Origin: Bacteroidota bacterium
Lineage (GTDB): Bacteria > Bacteroidota > Bacteroidia > B-17B0 > Aurantibacillaceae
Direction of reading: 5' to 3'
Assembly: GCA_013297775.1 (NCBI GenBank)
Contig: JAAFIL010000010.1
Location: 39,221-103,220, forward strand
Length of the DNA: 64,000 bases
In this document: positions 8,397 to 17,866 of the stretch, piece by piece
Layout of the letters: each line of letters opens with the position of its first letter
Position numbering within the stretch: the stretch's first letter is position 1
The notes under the pieces: model-generated
What the model was told of the DNA's origin: nothing
Seen by the model: only the letters and a program-made list of their open reading frames with translations
Databases searched by the model: none
Position numbers and translations under genes: made by a program

Positions 8397-9815
8397 ATGA
8401 GCGATAAGCAACGAACTATAAAACAAGCCGTTTCTATTACCGGAAAAGGCTTGCATACTGGTGTACCAGTTACTTTAACTTTTCAACCAGCCCCCGAAAA
8501 CCATTGGTATAAATTCCAACGCATGGATGTGGAGGGGCATCCGATTATTGATGCCGATGCCGATTTAGTGGTAGATACATCGCGCGGCACCACGCTCGAA
8601 AAAAATGGGGTAAGAGTGCATACCACCGAACACGTTTTAGCAGCCTTGGTGGGTTTAGGTATTGATAATTGCTTAATCCAAGTAGATGCGCCCGAAATGC
8701 CCATTATGGATGGTAGCTCGTGGAAATTTATTGAAGCCTTAGAAGCCTCCGAAATTATAGAGCAAGAGGCCATGCGCGATTATTTTGAACTAACCGAAAA
8801 CCTAACCTACGAAGACCCTATTAAAAAAGTAGAAATGTTGGCGGTGCCTCAAGAAACTTACCGCTGCACGGTAATGGTAGATTATAACAGCGATGTATTA
8901 GGCACGCAACATGCAGGTATTTACGATATTAATCAATTTAAAACAGAAATTGCCAAATGCCGAACCTTCGTGTTTTTACACGAATTAGAAGTGTTATTGC
9001 AACACAATTTAATTAAAGGAGGCGATTTAGATAACGCCATCGTTTTGGTAGATAAAGAATTGCCAAAAGATAAACTCGATCATTTACGCAAAGTATTTAA
9101 TAAAGAACACGTAGAGGTAAAAGGAAAAGGAGTACTAAATAATACGGCTCTTCATTTTTATAACGAACCCGCTCGGCACAAGTTACTCGACATCATTGGC
9201 GATTTAGCTTTAGTAGGAAAACCTCTAAAAATACACGTGTTGGCGGCACGTCCAGGGCATGCAGGTAACGTGGCGTTTGCAAAAAAAATAAAAGAATCCA
9301 TTAAAAAACAACGCATCGAAAAAGATTACCCTAAAGTGGATTTGAATAAACCACCCCTGTTAAACATTACGGATATTATGAAAATTTTACCGCACCGACA
9401 GCCCATGTTGTTGGTAGATAAAATTATGGAGCTATCGGGCGAACATGTAATAGGTGTAAAAAATGTAACGCTAAACGAAGAGTTTTTCAAAGGCCATTTT
9501 CCCGATAACCCAGTAATGCCAGGTGTTATGTTGATTGAAGCTATGGCACAGTGTGGTGGCGTTTTGGTTTTAAAAACAGTGCCCGACCCCGAAAATTACT
9601 TAACCTATTTCATGAAAATAGATGGCGTAAAGTTTAAGCAAAAAGTAATACCCGGCGATACGGTGGTGTTTAGTTTAAATTTGATTACGCCCATTCGACG
9701 GGGTATATGCCACATGCGAGGTGTGGCTTATGTAGCCAACAAACCCGTTATGGAAGCCGAAATGATGGCGCAAATTGTGAAAGTAAAAAACATAGAAAAA
9801 CCAGTATTAGCATAA
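8397..9815 (+). CDS. lpxC/fabZ: Bifunctional LpxC deacetylase / FabZ dehydratase
   Basis: Residues 1 to about 310 are LpxC, the Zn-dependent UDP-3-O-acyl-GlcNAc deacetylase that commits to lipid A synthesis. The Zn ligands are His79 in TTEHV and the His/Asp pair in RHKLLDIIGD. Residues about 318-472 are the hot-dog dehydratase FabZ, with the catalytic His in LPHRQPML and Glu in PGVMLIEAMAQ. This fusion is characteristic of Bacteroidota and couples lipid A to 3-hydroxyacyl-ACP supply. The ATG at 8397 fits the LpxC family N-terminus. lpxA follows after one base. lpxD, often just upstream in this phylum, is absent here. Confidence 0.97.
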   Translation: MSDKQRTIKQAVSITGKGLHTGVPVTLTFQPAPENHWYKFQRMDVEGHPIIDADADLVVDTSRGTTLEKNGVRVHTTEHVLAALVGLGIDNCLIQVDAPEMPIMDGSSWKFIEALEASEIIEQEAMRDYFELTENLTYEDPIKKVEMLAVPQETYRCTVMVDYNSDVLGTQHAGIYDINQFKTEIAKCRTFVFLHELEVLLQHNLIKGGDLDNAIVLVDKELPKDKLDHLRKVFNKEHVEVKGKGVLNNTALHFYNEPARHKLLDIIGDLALVGKPLKIHVLAARPGHAGNVAFAKKIKESIKKQRIEKDYPKVDLNKPPLLNITDIMKILPHRQPMLLVDKIMELSGEHVIGVKNVTLNEEFFKGHFPDNPVMPGVMLIEAMAQCGGVLVLKTVPDPENYLTYFMKIDGVKFKQKVIPGDTVVFSLNLITPIRRGICHMRGVAYVANKPVMEAEMMAQIVKVKNIEKPVLA

Positions 9816-9816
9816 T

Positions 9817-10590
9817 ATGATTTCGAATTTGGCCTATGTACATCCCAAAGCAAAAATAGGTAATAACGTAACCGTCGAACCTTTTGCCTCCATTTATGGC
9901 GATGTAGAAATTGGCGACAATTGTTGGATTGGTTCCAATGCCGTTATTATGGATAAAACCCGCATGGGTAAAAATAATCGTATTTTTCCGGGTGCAGTAA
10001 TTGGTGCTATTCCTCAAGATTTAAAATACAAAGGCGAAGATAGTTTATGCGAATTGGGCGATAACAACACCATTCGCGAGTTTGTAACCATTAACCGTGG
10101 CACCCTCGACCGCATGACCACTAAAATAGGGAATAACTGTTTACTAATGGCTTATACCCATTTAGGACACGATACCATTTTAGGGAACAACGTTATCATT
10201 GCCAATAGTGGCAATTTAGCAGGGCACATAACCGTTGAAGACTTTGTGATTATAGAAGGTGTAGTAGCCGCTCAACAATTTGTAAACATTGGGGCGCACT
10301 CATTTGTGGCAGGCGCATCGCTTGTGCGTAAAAGCGTGCCGCCTTACATACGCGTGGCTCGCGAACCACTTCAATTTATTGGTGTAAACACCATTGGTTT
10401 GGCTAGGCGCGGTGTTGATAAAGAAATTATCAAACAGATAGAAGACATTTACCGCATCATTTTTGTTCGGGGTCATAACATTAGCAACGCCCTCGAAATT
10501 GTTGAAACCGAAATTCCAGATAGCTTGCAACGCCAAGAAATTATTAATTTCATTCGATCACAAAAAGACGGTATTATTAAAGGCATTTGA
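9817..10590 (+). CDS. lpxA: UDP-N-acetylglucosamine acyltransferase (LpxA)
   Basis: First enzyme of lipid A synthesis, moving 3-hydroxyacyl from ACP to UDP-GlcNAc. The N-terminal two thirds is a left-handed beta-helix of hexapeptide repeats (for example KIGNNVTVEPFASI and VEIGDNCWIGSNAVI). LpxA-type motifs include GAIPQDLKYKGE, the catalytic-region YTHLGHD and the C-terminal helical segment. Its 257 aa is normal for the family. The gene starts one base after lpxC-fabZ, and its TGA shares its final A with the ATG of the next gene (TGATG), so translational coupling is likely. Confidence 0.96.
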   Translation: MISNLAYVHPKAKIGNNVTVEPFASIYGDVEIGDNCWIGSNAVIMDKTRMGKNNRIFPGAVIGAIPQDLKYKGEDSLCELGDNNTIREFVTINRGTLDRMTTKIGNNCLLMAYTHLGHDTILGNNVIIANSGNLAGHITVEDFVIIEGVVAAQQFVNIGAHSFVAGASLVRKSVPPYIRVAREPLQFIGVNTIGLARRGVDKEIIKQIEDIYRIIFVRGHNISNALEIVETEIPDSLQRQEIINFIRSQKDGIIKGI

Positions 10591-11243
10591 TGCGTTACAG
10601 TTCTATACACGCGGCATTACCTGTAACCATAAGCCTCACCGATTGTGGTAAAAAATTTCATGCGGAATGGATTTTTAAAAATTTAAGTTTAGAAATTGAA
10701 CCCCAATCCAAACGGGTTATACTTGGTGGAAATGGAAGTGGCAAATCCACTTTACTGCAATGTATTAGCACCGCCATTGGCCTAAATAAAGGAAGCATTA
10801 CTTATCAAACCCATCAAACGCTTATTGCTAAAGAGGATGTGCAACGTTACATTAGTTTCGCATCGCCCTATTTACAACTCATCGAAGAATTTACACTTCC
10901 TGAATTGTTAGCACACGTAGCACCCTTTAAACCCTTCCTTAACAACATGCCACTGCCGCAAATACTCGATACCATTGGCTTGGCAAAAGTTCAAACCAAA
11001 TACATTCGGCAATACAGTAGCGGCATGAAACAACGCGTTAAACTTGCTTTGGCCATTTTAGCCAATTGCCCCGTGTTGTTGTTAGATGAGCCTATTAGTA
11101 ATTTGGATAAGGCCGCTATTGCATGGTATCAACAGCTAATGAAAACCCATGCCGAAAATAAAACGGTACTTATTTGCTCCAATTCGATTGAAGCAGAATA
11201 CGACGGAATAGTTAAAACTTTAGAGATGGAAGAATATAAATGA
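10590..11243 (+). CDS. ABC transporter ATP-binding protein
   Basis: A single ABC ATPase domain of 217 aa, with Walker A GGNGSGKST (residues 46-54), signature SSGMKQR and Walker B VLLLDEPISNLD. I chose the ATG that overlaps the lpxA stop codon (TGATG) rather than the TTG three bases earlier. No permease gene is adjacent, so the membrane partner must be elsewhere. Its position behind lpxA hints at an envelope lipid or export role, but that is inference only. Confidence 0.9.
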   Translation: MRYSSIHAALPVTISLTDCGKKFHAEWIFKNLSLEIEPQSKRVILGGNGSGKSTLLQCISTAIGLNKGSITYQTHQTLIAKEDVQRYISFASPYLQLIEEFTLPELLAHVAPFKPFLNNMPLPQILDTIGLAKVQTKYIRQYSSGMKQRVKLALAILANCPVLLLDEPISNLDKAAIAWYQQLMKTHAENKTVLICSNSIEAEYDGIVKTLEMEEYK

Positions 11244-11322
11244 GGGGGGCATCTCAAAAAATAAATAGTAGTAAGTTTAAAGCGTTTCATTTTTTTTATG
11301 CACATTTATTAAAATTAGTTAT

Positions 11323-12315
11323 ATGTTCACCATTGATACGCATACACACATTATCCCTAAACAGTTGCCCGATTTTGCAAAGCAATTTGGGTACGGCGAT
11401 TTTATTCAACTCGATCACCACCAACCCAACAAGGCTTGGATGATGCAAGGCAATAAACGATTCCGCGAAATTGAAGCGAATTGTTGGGAGGCTCAAGTGC
11501 GCCTCGAGGATATGCAAAAACATGGCATTCATCAACAAGTGATTTGCACCATTCCGGTTCTGTTCAGCTATTGGGCGCAAGCACAGCATGGCTGGCAAGT
11601 GAGTCAATTTTTAAACGACGATATAGCCAACACCGTTAGTCAACATCCTAATCAGTTTATTGGATTAGCTACTTTACCCATGCAAGATGTTACCTTAGCC
11701 ATAAAAGAATTAGAGCGTTGCATGCAGCTTGGGTTTAAAGGCATACAAATTGGAAGCAACGTTAACAATAAAAATTTAAGTGAACCCGAATTTTTTGAGT
11801 TGTGGGCGGCCTGTGAGTCCTTAAACGCAGCAGTTTTAATACATCCGTGGCAAATGATGGGACAAGAACATACTTCTAAATATTGGTTGCCTTGGTTAGT
11901 GGGCATGCCCGCCGAAATAAGTCGTGCGGCTTGTAGTTTAATATTTGGCGGCGTGATGGAAAAATTTAAAAATTTAAAAGTCTGTTTAGCACACGGAGGC
12001 GGCTCATTTATAAGTACCATTGGGCGCATTGAGCATGGTTGGGAGTGTAGGCCCGATTTGGTAGCCATAGATAATCCCATAAATCCACGCCACTACCTTC
12101 AACGCTTTTGGTACGATAGCCACGTTTGCGACCACCAATTGTTGCAATACACCATAGATGTTGTAGGCGCCAACCGTTTAATGCAAGGCAGCGATTACCC
12201 TTTTCCTTTAGGAGAAGCCATTCCCGGAGAGTTAGTGCGCACCGCACCAATTAGCGAGGCCGATAAAAAATTAATTTTGGGCGATGTGCCTAAAGCGTGG
12301 TTAGGAATTCAATAA
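11323..12315 (+). CDS. ACMSD-like amidohydrolase-family decarboxylase
   Basis: This closely resembles 2-amino-3-carboxymuconate-6-semialdehyde decarboxylase, which diverts ACMS of the kynurenine pathway away from quinolinate. It is a TIM-barrel metal enzyme, with the HxH ligand pair in DTHTHI (His7, His9), a His in HPWQMMG, a His in LAHGGG and the metal Asp in QGSDYPF. Its 330 aa fits the family (about 335). No other kynurenine genes are in the window, so the physiological substrate is inferred from sequence likeness alone. The gene is separated from the ABC ATPase gene by 79 bp and converges with batE. Confidence 0.88.
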   Translation: MFTIDTHTHIIPKQLPDFAKQFGYGDFIQLDHHQPNKAWMMQGNKRFREIEANCWEAQVRLEDMQKHGIHQQVICTIPVLFSYWAQAQHGWQVSQFLNDDIANTVSQHPNQFIGLATLPMQDVTLAIKELERCMQLGFKGIQIGSNVNNKNLSEPEFFELWAACESLNAAVLIHPWQMMGQEHTSKYWLPWLVGMPAEISRAACSLIFGGVMEKFKNLKVCLAHGGGSFISTIGRIEHGWECRPDLVAIDNPINPRHYLQRFWYDSHVCDHQLLQYTIDVVGANRLMQGSDYPFPLGEAIPGELVRTAPISEADKKLILGDVPKAWLGIQ

Positions 12316-12353
12316 ACGCTAAATGATTGGTGGTATAATACTTTTCCTCGAAT

Positions 12354-13154
12354 TTAGATAACGCCAACTGATGAATTTTTAATCCAACCTTCGTTGCCAT
12401 TATCAATTTTGATAAGCAACCAATCGCCGTTATTTTCAATAATATTAACCTTTGTACCTTCGTGTAACACAAATTTAGAAACACCATTTAGCGTGGGTTC
12501 ATTCATTATTTTTACATCCTTATTTAAAATGATGGCATAATTATTTTGACGTTTAGCACTTAATGCCGAGTAACCTAAACCATAGCTCAAAAATGTACTG
12601 ATGATACCTAAAAAAACTAATACAAAGCCCATGCGTTTTATGGCCAAATGCCGACTCACAAAAAATAGAAATGCAAAACCACAACTTAAAAGTAAACACA
12701 AAATACTCAACCAGGCCCAAGCATTGGTTGAAAAAGTACTCAGTATATTTGATTTTACAACCGTAACAAAAAAGTTTTCTTTGGTATTTATTTTGTCTAT
12801 TGTTTTTCCATTGGCAATCCCTAAATTGATGCGTACATCTTCATCATCTGGGTTTAGTTTTCGCGCTAGTTCATAATTATAAATCGCTTTTCCCAATTCG
12901 TTATTTCGGTAGTACGCATTGGCCAAATTAAAATACAGTTGATAGGATTTGTATCCTTCTTTTATTAAACCTTCGTAAGTTGCAATGGCTTCTTTATATA
13001 ATTTTTTATCGTAAGCCTTTTCGGCTTTTTCGAGGGGCGTAAGGTCAGTTGGTGAAGCAACGCCTACTAACGAAAATAAAAATACCACAATAAAAAACAA
13101 CGATCTTTTAAAAGCGAAAAAATTTGTAAACGGTATGTGCGTTTGGCGTTTCAT
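12354..13154 (-). CDS. batE: BatE: TPR and SH3 membrane protein
   Basis: Last gene of the Bat operon. After an N-terminal signal/TM segment come TPR motifs (about residues 37-112, including LYFNLANAYYRNNELGKAI), two membrane helices (about 140-160 and 170-195) and a C-terminal bacterial SH3 domain (about 200-266, ending in GDWLLIKIDNGNEGWI). Bat proteins form an inner-membrane/periplasmic complex first linked to aerotolerance in Bacteroides; the biochemical role is not settled. The ATG is one base after the batD stop. Confidence 0.88.
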   Translation of the reverse strand: MKRQTHIPFTNFFAFKRSLFFIVVFLFSLVGVASPTDLTPLEKAEKAYDKKLYKEAIATYEGLIKEGYKSYQLYFNLANAYYRNNELGKAIYNYELARKLNPDDEDVRINLGIANGKTIDKINTKENFFVTVVKSNILSTFSTNAWAWLSILCLLLSCGFAFLFFVSRHLAIKRMGFVLVFLGIISTFLSYGLGYSALSAKRQNNYAIILNKDVKIMNEPTLNGVSKFVLHEGTKVNIIENNGDWLLIKIDNGNEGWIKNSSVGVI

Positions 13155-13155
13155 A

Positions 13156-15090
13156 TTAGGCTTTACGTTGTAATTGCGCTTCTAAGTGGGTAATTAATTC
13201 TACGGTATCTTGATATACCTTATTCAAATTGCCGCTTACCGCTCCAGGTGCATATTTGGCGTACTCGCAAGTATCAAGGGTCGAAAAAATAGTTTGTTGC
13301 AGAGGCACTTCTACATTTTTGGTTAGCAATTGGGCTTTAATAGTTTCTTTCGATAAATCGGAAATAGGAATAGTTAGTTTACGGCTGAGGTAATGATTAA
13401 GTGCCGTTAAAATTTCGGTGTAAAAAATATCTTTATGGCCAGCTTTCATTTGCTTTTCGGCTTGGCTTAATTGTTGGCGGGCTAATTTACCAGCCTTGCG
13501 TTCGTTTACCAACGCCATGTTGCTATTGGCAATAAGATATTTACGTCTGAGCAAAATAACAGCTACCAAACCCAAAGGACTTAATAGCAATAACGCTAAA
13601 TGTAAAAACGAATTGAAAAATTCATTGGCTTGTTTATTCAATTCAAAGTTTCCTTTTTTAATATAACGAATGTCGTTTTCCGTTTCTTTAACTTCGGTTT
13701 TAGAAGGGGTAGAAATGGTAGCCACGGCATTAGGGTCGCCTGGTAAAACTTGGATATTAATACTAGAAGCGGGTAGGGTAACGTATTGCGCCGTTTCGGG
13801 ATTAAAGTAAGAGAAGGTTAAATCATCTAATTGAAAACTACCTTCTTCGCGCGGAATGATAAGGTAATCAAAACTTTTAGAGCCGCTAACGCCACCCGCC
13901 GTGCTAATGTTTTCATTTATTTTGGGATCATACACTTCAAAACTTTCGGGTAAATTTAACCGAGGGGCATCAATTAATTTTAAATTACCTTTCCCGTTTA
14001 TGGCTATTTTAAGGTTGAGGGCATCGTTGGCTTTAATGCTTTGTTTGTTAGATTCTACCTTATAAGAAAAATTACCAACGGCACCATTAAAATTGGCAGG
14101 TTTACCAAGTTCGGGCAGTTCCATTACCGTAATTTTAACGGGCTTACTTTTTATTTTTGCAATCACATCTTCGTAGCCACCATTGCCAAAAAACTGTTCA
14201 AAAATATTGCGAGGTTTGCGGTTAGAGGCTTTTCTAACCACCAATTCTAAATCGGTGGACTCAACGGTTAACTCGCCACTTTTGGTAGGAAACGCAAAGG
14301 TTTTGCTGTATTCAAAACTCACGTAAGTTACACCTTCTACATTTTCTTGTTTGGCTTGTATCTGCGCATTTTTATCTTGTTGTTGCGTCCAAAAACCCGA
14401 GTAAGATGGAATTTTGGCATCTTTTATACCCACCACATCGTAACGCGAATAAATTTTTTGAGTAATGGTAATTTGTTCGCCTTGGTAACATTTCGTTTTG
14501 CTAACAAACGTTCTAAAAAAAACTTCATCGCCACCAATTTTACTTTTATAAGCGGCTTTATTTTCTTCTTCGCTATTGCCAGAGGTGTTAACGTTTCCTT
14601 TTACAGCTTCGATGCTAATGGGGTTAGATGCTATTTTTTGATTACCCGAAACAATGGTTGCTGGTCCAATATTAAACTTACCTTCTTTTTTAGGCACTAA
14701 GCCATACGAAATAATTAATTGCTGCGACACGGCGCCGTTAACAACCTGTATGCTCGAACTTTGGTTAGGTCCCGAAACAACATCAAAATCACTTAAATTA
14801 GGCGGCGTAAAATTAGCGGCTTGAACCGAAATGGTAAACATCAATTCAAAAGGTGTACCAACTTGAACTTTTTTGCTACTTACTTGCGCACTAAAACCTT
14901 GGCTAAACGCGGTTAACGCCGAGGTAACACCCATCCACAGCACCAAAAACTTTAACAAAAATGGTAAGTTGAATGTAAAAAAACGACTTAGAAAAAAAGC
15001 GTGCGGGTGTTGCTTACTAAACGCAACAGCTCTAAAAGAATGGATGCTATGAGAAGTTGTTCGCACAGATTTTAAAGTTATCACTTCCAA
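13156..15090 (-). CDS. batD: BatD: membrane-anchored Ig-like protein
   Basis: BatD proteins carry several periplasmic beta-sandwich repeats before a single C-terminal TM helix. Here the hydrophobic export signal is near residues 43-65 (LKFLVLWMG region), repeats run to about 470, the TM is LHLALLLLSPLGLVAVILL near 500, and a cytoplasmic tail follows. No ATG precedes the signal segment in this frame. The start given is a TTG; a GTG two codons on is also possible, so the true N-terminus is uncertain. It lies 37 bp after batC and one base before batE. Confidence 0.88.
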   Translation of the reverse strand: MEVITLKSVRTTSHSIHSFRAVAFSKQHPHAFFLSRFFTFNLPFLLKFLVLWMGVTSALTAFSQGFSAQVSSKKVQVGTPFELMFTISVQAANFTPPNLSDFDVVSGPNQSSSIQVVNGAVSQQLIISYGLVPKKEGKFNIGPATIVSGNQKIASNPISIEAVKGNVNTSGNSEEENKAAYKSKIGGDEVFFRTFVSKTKCYQGEQITITQKIYSRYDVVGIKDAKIPSYSGFWTQQQDKNAQIQAKQENVEGVTYVSFEYSKTFAFPTKSGELTVESTDLELVVRKASNRKPRNIFEQFFGNGGYEDVIAKIKSKPVKITVMELPELGKPANFNGAVGNFSYKVESNKQSIKANDALNLKIAINGKGNLKLIDAPRLNLPESFEVYDPKINENISTAGGVSGSKSFDYLIIPREEGSFQLDDLTFSYFNPETAQYVTLPASSINIQVLPGDPNAVATISTPSKTEVKETENDIRYIKKGNFELNKQANEFFNSFLHLALLLLSPLGLVAVILLRRKYLIANSNMALVNERKAGKLARQQLSQAEKQMKAGHKDIFYTEILTALNHYLSRKLTIPISDLSKETIKAQLLTKNVEVPLQQTIFSTLDTCEYAKYAPGAVSGNLNKVYQDTVELITHLEAQLQRKA

Positions 15091-15127
15091 TTCGCTCTTA
15101 AAATAGGTTTAACATTATTTACCAACA

Positions 15128-15826
15128 CTACCAATCTTTTTCAGGGGTTGATTTCATGGGATCGCCTTTTATTTTTTTGCCATCCCTAATTTTCTTTTCT
15201 GCATTTTTTAATGCGGCTAACATGCGCTCTGCATCTTCTTTTTTCATTTGCGGCTGTTGCTGCTTTTGTTGTTGCTGTTGTTGATCGTTGCCGCCACCGC
15301 CGCCTTTTTTATCTTCGGGGGGCAAATGTTTTAAAGCATAAGCTAAGTTGTAACGGGTTTCTTCGTCCTTACTGTTTAACTTCAATGCTTTCTTATAATA
15401 CTCAATGGCTTTTTTATAATCCTTTTTTAAAAGCTGACAGTTGCCCGCATTGTGCAAGGCTTTTTGCATGGTATCTTTATCGTTTATACTTTGCGCAACA
15501 ATATCAAACTGTGCCGTGGCTTCATCAAACATAGTGGCCGCCAGCGTATCGCGCTTGTCTTCCATATTAGGCGGTAAAGACACTTGTTTATCTTTCATTA
15601 ATTTTGCCGTGCGGTAAATAGTATTGCCTAGGTTATAATTTGCTTTTTTAAAATCACTTTTTTCTTTAAGGGCTTGGTTATACGACATGGCTGCTTCTGC
15701 CCATTTACCATCGCGGTACTTGTTATTGCCATCGTAGGTGTTTCTAGCTTCCTCTTGCGCTAAGGCGCAAAGCGGTAAACACCCCATTAAACTGCCCCAA
15801 ATGGGTAACATAAAATTAAGACGCAT
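15128..15826 (-). CDS. batC: BatC: TPR protein
   Basis: A 232-aa TPR protein with a signal peptide (PIWGSLMGCLPLCALAQ). TPR units are visible in GKWAEAAMSYNQAL, FKKANYNLGNTIY and the DYKKAIEYYKKALKLN region. A glycine and glutamine-rich low-complexity stretch (about 175-195) precedes a charged tail. I start at the ATG at 15826, which overlaps the end of batB by 11 bp; a TTG two codons earlier is less likely. It probably scaffolds the BatA/BatB assembly in the periplasm. Confidence 0.86.
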   Translation of the reverse strand: MRLNFMLPIWGSLMGCLPLCALAQEEARNTYDGNNKYRDGKWAEAAMSYNQALKEKSDFKKANYNLGNTIYRTAKLMKDKQVSLPPNMEDKRDTLAATMFDEATAQFDIVAQSINDKDTMQKALHNAGNCQLLKKDYKKAIEYYKKALKLNSKDEETRYNLAYALKHLPPEDKKGGGGGNDQQQQQQKQQQPQMKKEDAERMLAALKNAEKKIRDGKKIKGDPMKSTPEKDW

Positions 15827-16853
15827 TTCCAAACAGATTTAATTTTTTATACCAATTACTAATACGCTCGCTAATGATAAATTCGATTACCAAAAGCAAT
15901 AATGCCAAGGCTACAAACCATTGAAATTGATCTTCGTAATCGGTGTACATTTTGCTTTCAAATTGTTTTTTATCGAGTTCGTTAATTTTATCGAGCACTG
16001 CATTTAAGCCAATGTCGGTATTGCTGGCTTGCACAAATGCGCCGTTGCCTTTGGCTGCAATTTCTTTTAATAAATCTACATTTAGTTTCGAGATAATGGT
16101 AGCTCCTTGTTTATCTAATTTATAACCAGCCAAACGCCCGTTTACAAAATTCGGAATCGGATTACCTTTCACCGAGCCAATGCCAATGGTGTTAATCATA
16201 ATGCCCGCTTTGGCCGCTTCATCGGCTGCTTCTAAGGCTTCTTCTTCGTGGTTTTCGCCATCGGTTATTAAAACAATAGCTCGGTTTTTTCCTTTATCGT
16301 CGGCAAAACTTTCGGTGCCTTTGCGTAAAGCAGCAGCCAAATTAGTACCCTGTACAGGAACAATTTCGGTAGAGATGCTACTCATAAATAATTTAGCAGC
16401 GGTATAATCGGTGGTAATAGGAACTTGCACATAAGCCTCTCCAGCAAAAATAACTAAACCCAAACGGTCGCCCTCTAAACGGTCTATCATTTTTTCGAGG
16501 GCAATTTTAGCACGTTCTAAACGATTGGGTGTTAAATCTTGCGTTAGCATACTGCGGCTTACATCTAAACACACAATAATATCGGCACCTTCGCGCTTTA
16601 CTTCTTTCATTTTACTGCCCGTTTGTAAATTACACAAGGCCAACACTACCGATATAAAGGCTAAAGAAAATAAACAAAACTTAAGAATACGTTTCGTTTT
16701 AGACGAGTTGGGTACTAATTGATTAACCAATTGAAAATCGCCCACTTTTTTTAAACGCCGTTTACGACTTACCAGTTGCCAAATAAAAAGCACCAAAAAC
16801 AACGGAATGGCCAGCAAACCGTAAAAGTAAAGGATATGTTCAAATTTAAACAT
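15816..16853 (-). CDS. batB: BatB: von Willebrand A membrane protein
   Basis: Two N-terminal TM helices (about 8-28 and 58-78) are followed by a VWA domain with a MIDAS motif, DVSRS, a Thr in TTDYTA and an Asp in ITDGENHEEE, then a C-terminal TM helix (FVALALLLLVIEFII). VWA domains bind a partner through a metal ion. The ATG overlaps the batA stop by one base (TAATG), and its own 3' end overlaps batC, so translation is probably coupled along the operon. It is paralogous to the preceding gene. Confidence 0.93.
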   Translation of the reverse strand: MFKFEHILYFYGLLAIPLFLVLFIWQLVSRKRRLKKVGDFQLVNQLVPNSSKTKRILKFCLFSLAFISVVLALCNLQTGSKMKEVKREGADIIVCLDVSRSMLTQDLTPNRLERAKIALEKMIDRLEGDRLGLVIFAGEAYVQVPITTDYTAAKLFMSSISTEIVPVQGTNLAAALRKGTESFADDKGKNRAIVLITDGENHEEEALEAADEAAKAGIMINTIGIGSVKGNPIPNFVNGRLAGYKLDKQGATIISKLNVDLLKEIAAKGNGAFVQASNTDIGLNAVLDKINELDKKQFESKMYTDYEDQFQWFVALALLLLVIEFIISERISNWYKKLNLFGNAS

Positions 16854-17863
16854 TAAGGAATGCTTCTAAAAATAGTTTTGCGTAATATAAATTCTAACAA
16901 CAAGAGCAAGGCCGCCGCCAATACCAAGGGTAAAAAACGTTCGGCTTTGTTACTAAAACTTTGTTCGCTAATAATGGTTTTTTCCATGCGGTCAATTTCT
17001 CGGTAAATATTAACCAAGGCATCTTTGTTCGTCGCTCTAAAATATTTTCCGCCAGTTAATTCCGATATTCGGCTCATCACCGATTCATCAATTTCTACAT
17101 CTATATAATCGTATTCCATTTCGCCTCCAGGCAATTGCGCCACAGGCATTAAGGCTTTTCCTTTAGTACCAACGCCAATGGTGTAAACCCTTACGTTATA
17201 CGTTTTCGCAATATCGCCAGCGGTTAAAGGCGCCACCTCTCCCATGTTGTTAACCCCATCACTAATTAAAATCACAACTTTGCTTTTGGCTTTGCTATCT
17301 TTAATACGCGCTACGGCTGTGGCCAAGCCCGAGCCAATGGCAGTCCCTTGGTCAACCATACCTGCTTTAATAGGTGACACCAAATTTTTAAGTACTTTAT
17401 GATCGGTTGTTAATGGGCATTGGGTAAACGCTTCGCCACCAAACACCACTAAACCCAAGCGGTCGTTAGGGCGTGCTTCAATAAAATCAAGAAGCACCTC
17501 TTTAGCCACTTCCATGCGATTGGGTTTAAAATCTTTCGCTAACATCGAAAACGAACAATCCATGCTAATAACAATATCTATGCCCTCTGTTTTACTGTCT
17601 TTCCAACTGCTGCGCGATTGTGGTCGAGCTAAAGCCGTTATCAATAAAGCTAAAGCCCCAAAACGAAATAGGGGTAAGCTATGCCGCCACTTGGCGCGAG
17701 CACTTCCTTTTATCCCTTTCAAATTAGAGAACGACGAAAAATGAAACTCACCCTCGTAACGTTTGGCGCGCCATATATACCAAGCCGCTAAAATGGGAAT
17801 ACAAAGCATTAACCAAAACCAATGTTTCTCGGCAAACTGTATGTCAGAAAAATAGTTAAGCAT
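16853..17863 (-). CDS. batA: BatA: von Willebrand A membrane protein
   Basis: This has the same architecture as BatB: N-terminal TM helices, a VWA domain with a MIDAS-type DCSFS, TTDHK and ISDGVNN, and a C-terminal TM segment (LPLVLAAALLLLLEFIL). It is 336 aa. Three bases separate it from the upstream BatD-like gene, and its stop overlaps the batB ATG. Being first of the two VWA genes fits the usual batA-batB order. Confidence 0.93.
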   Translation of the reverse strand: MLNYFSDIQFAEKHWFWLMLCIPILAAWYIWRAKRYEGEFHFSSFSNLKGIKGSARAKWRHSLPLFRFGALALLITALARPQSRSSWKDSKTEGIDIVISMDCSFSMLAKDFKPNRMEVAKEVLLDFIEARPNDRLGLVVFGGEAFTQCPLTTDHKVLKNLVSPIKAGMVDQGTAIGSGLATAVARIKDSKAKSKVVILISDGVNNMGEVAPLTAGDIAKTYNVRVYTIGVGTKGKALMPVAQLPGGEMEYDYIDVEIDESVMSRISELTGGKYFRATNKDALVNIYREIDRMEKTIISEQSFSNKAERFLPLVLAAALLLLLEFILRKTIFRSIP

Positions 17864-17866
17864 ACC

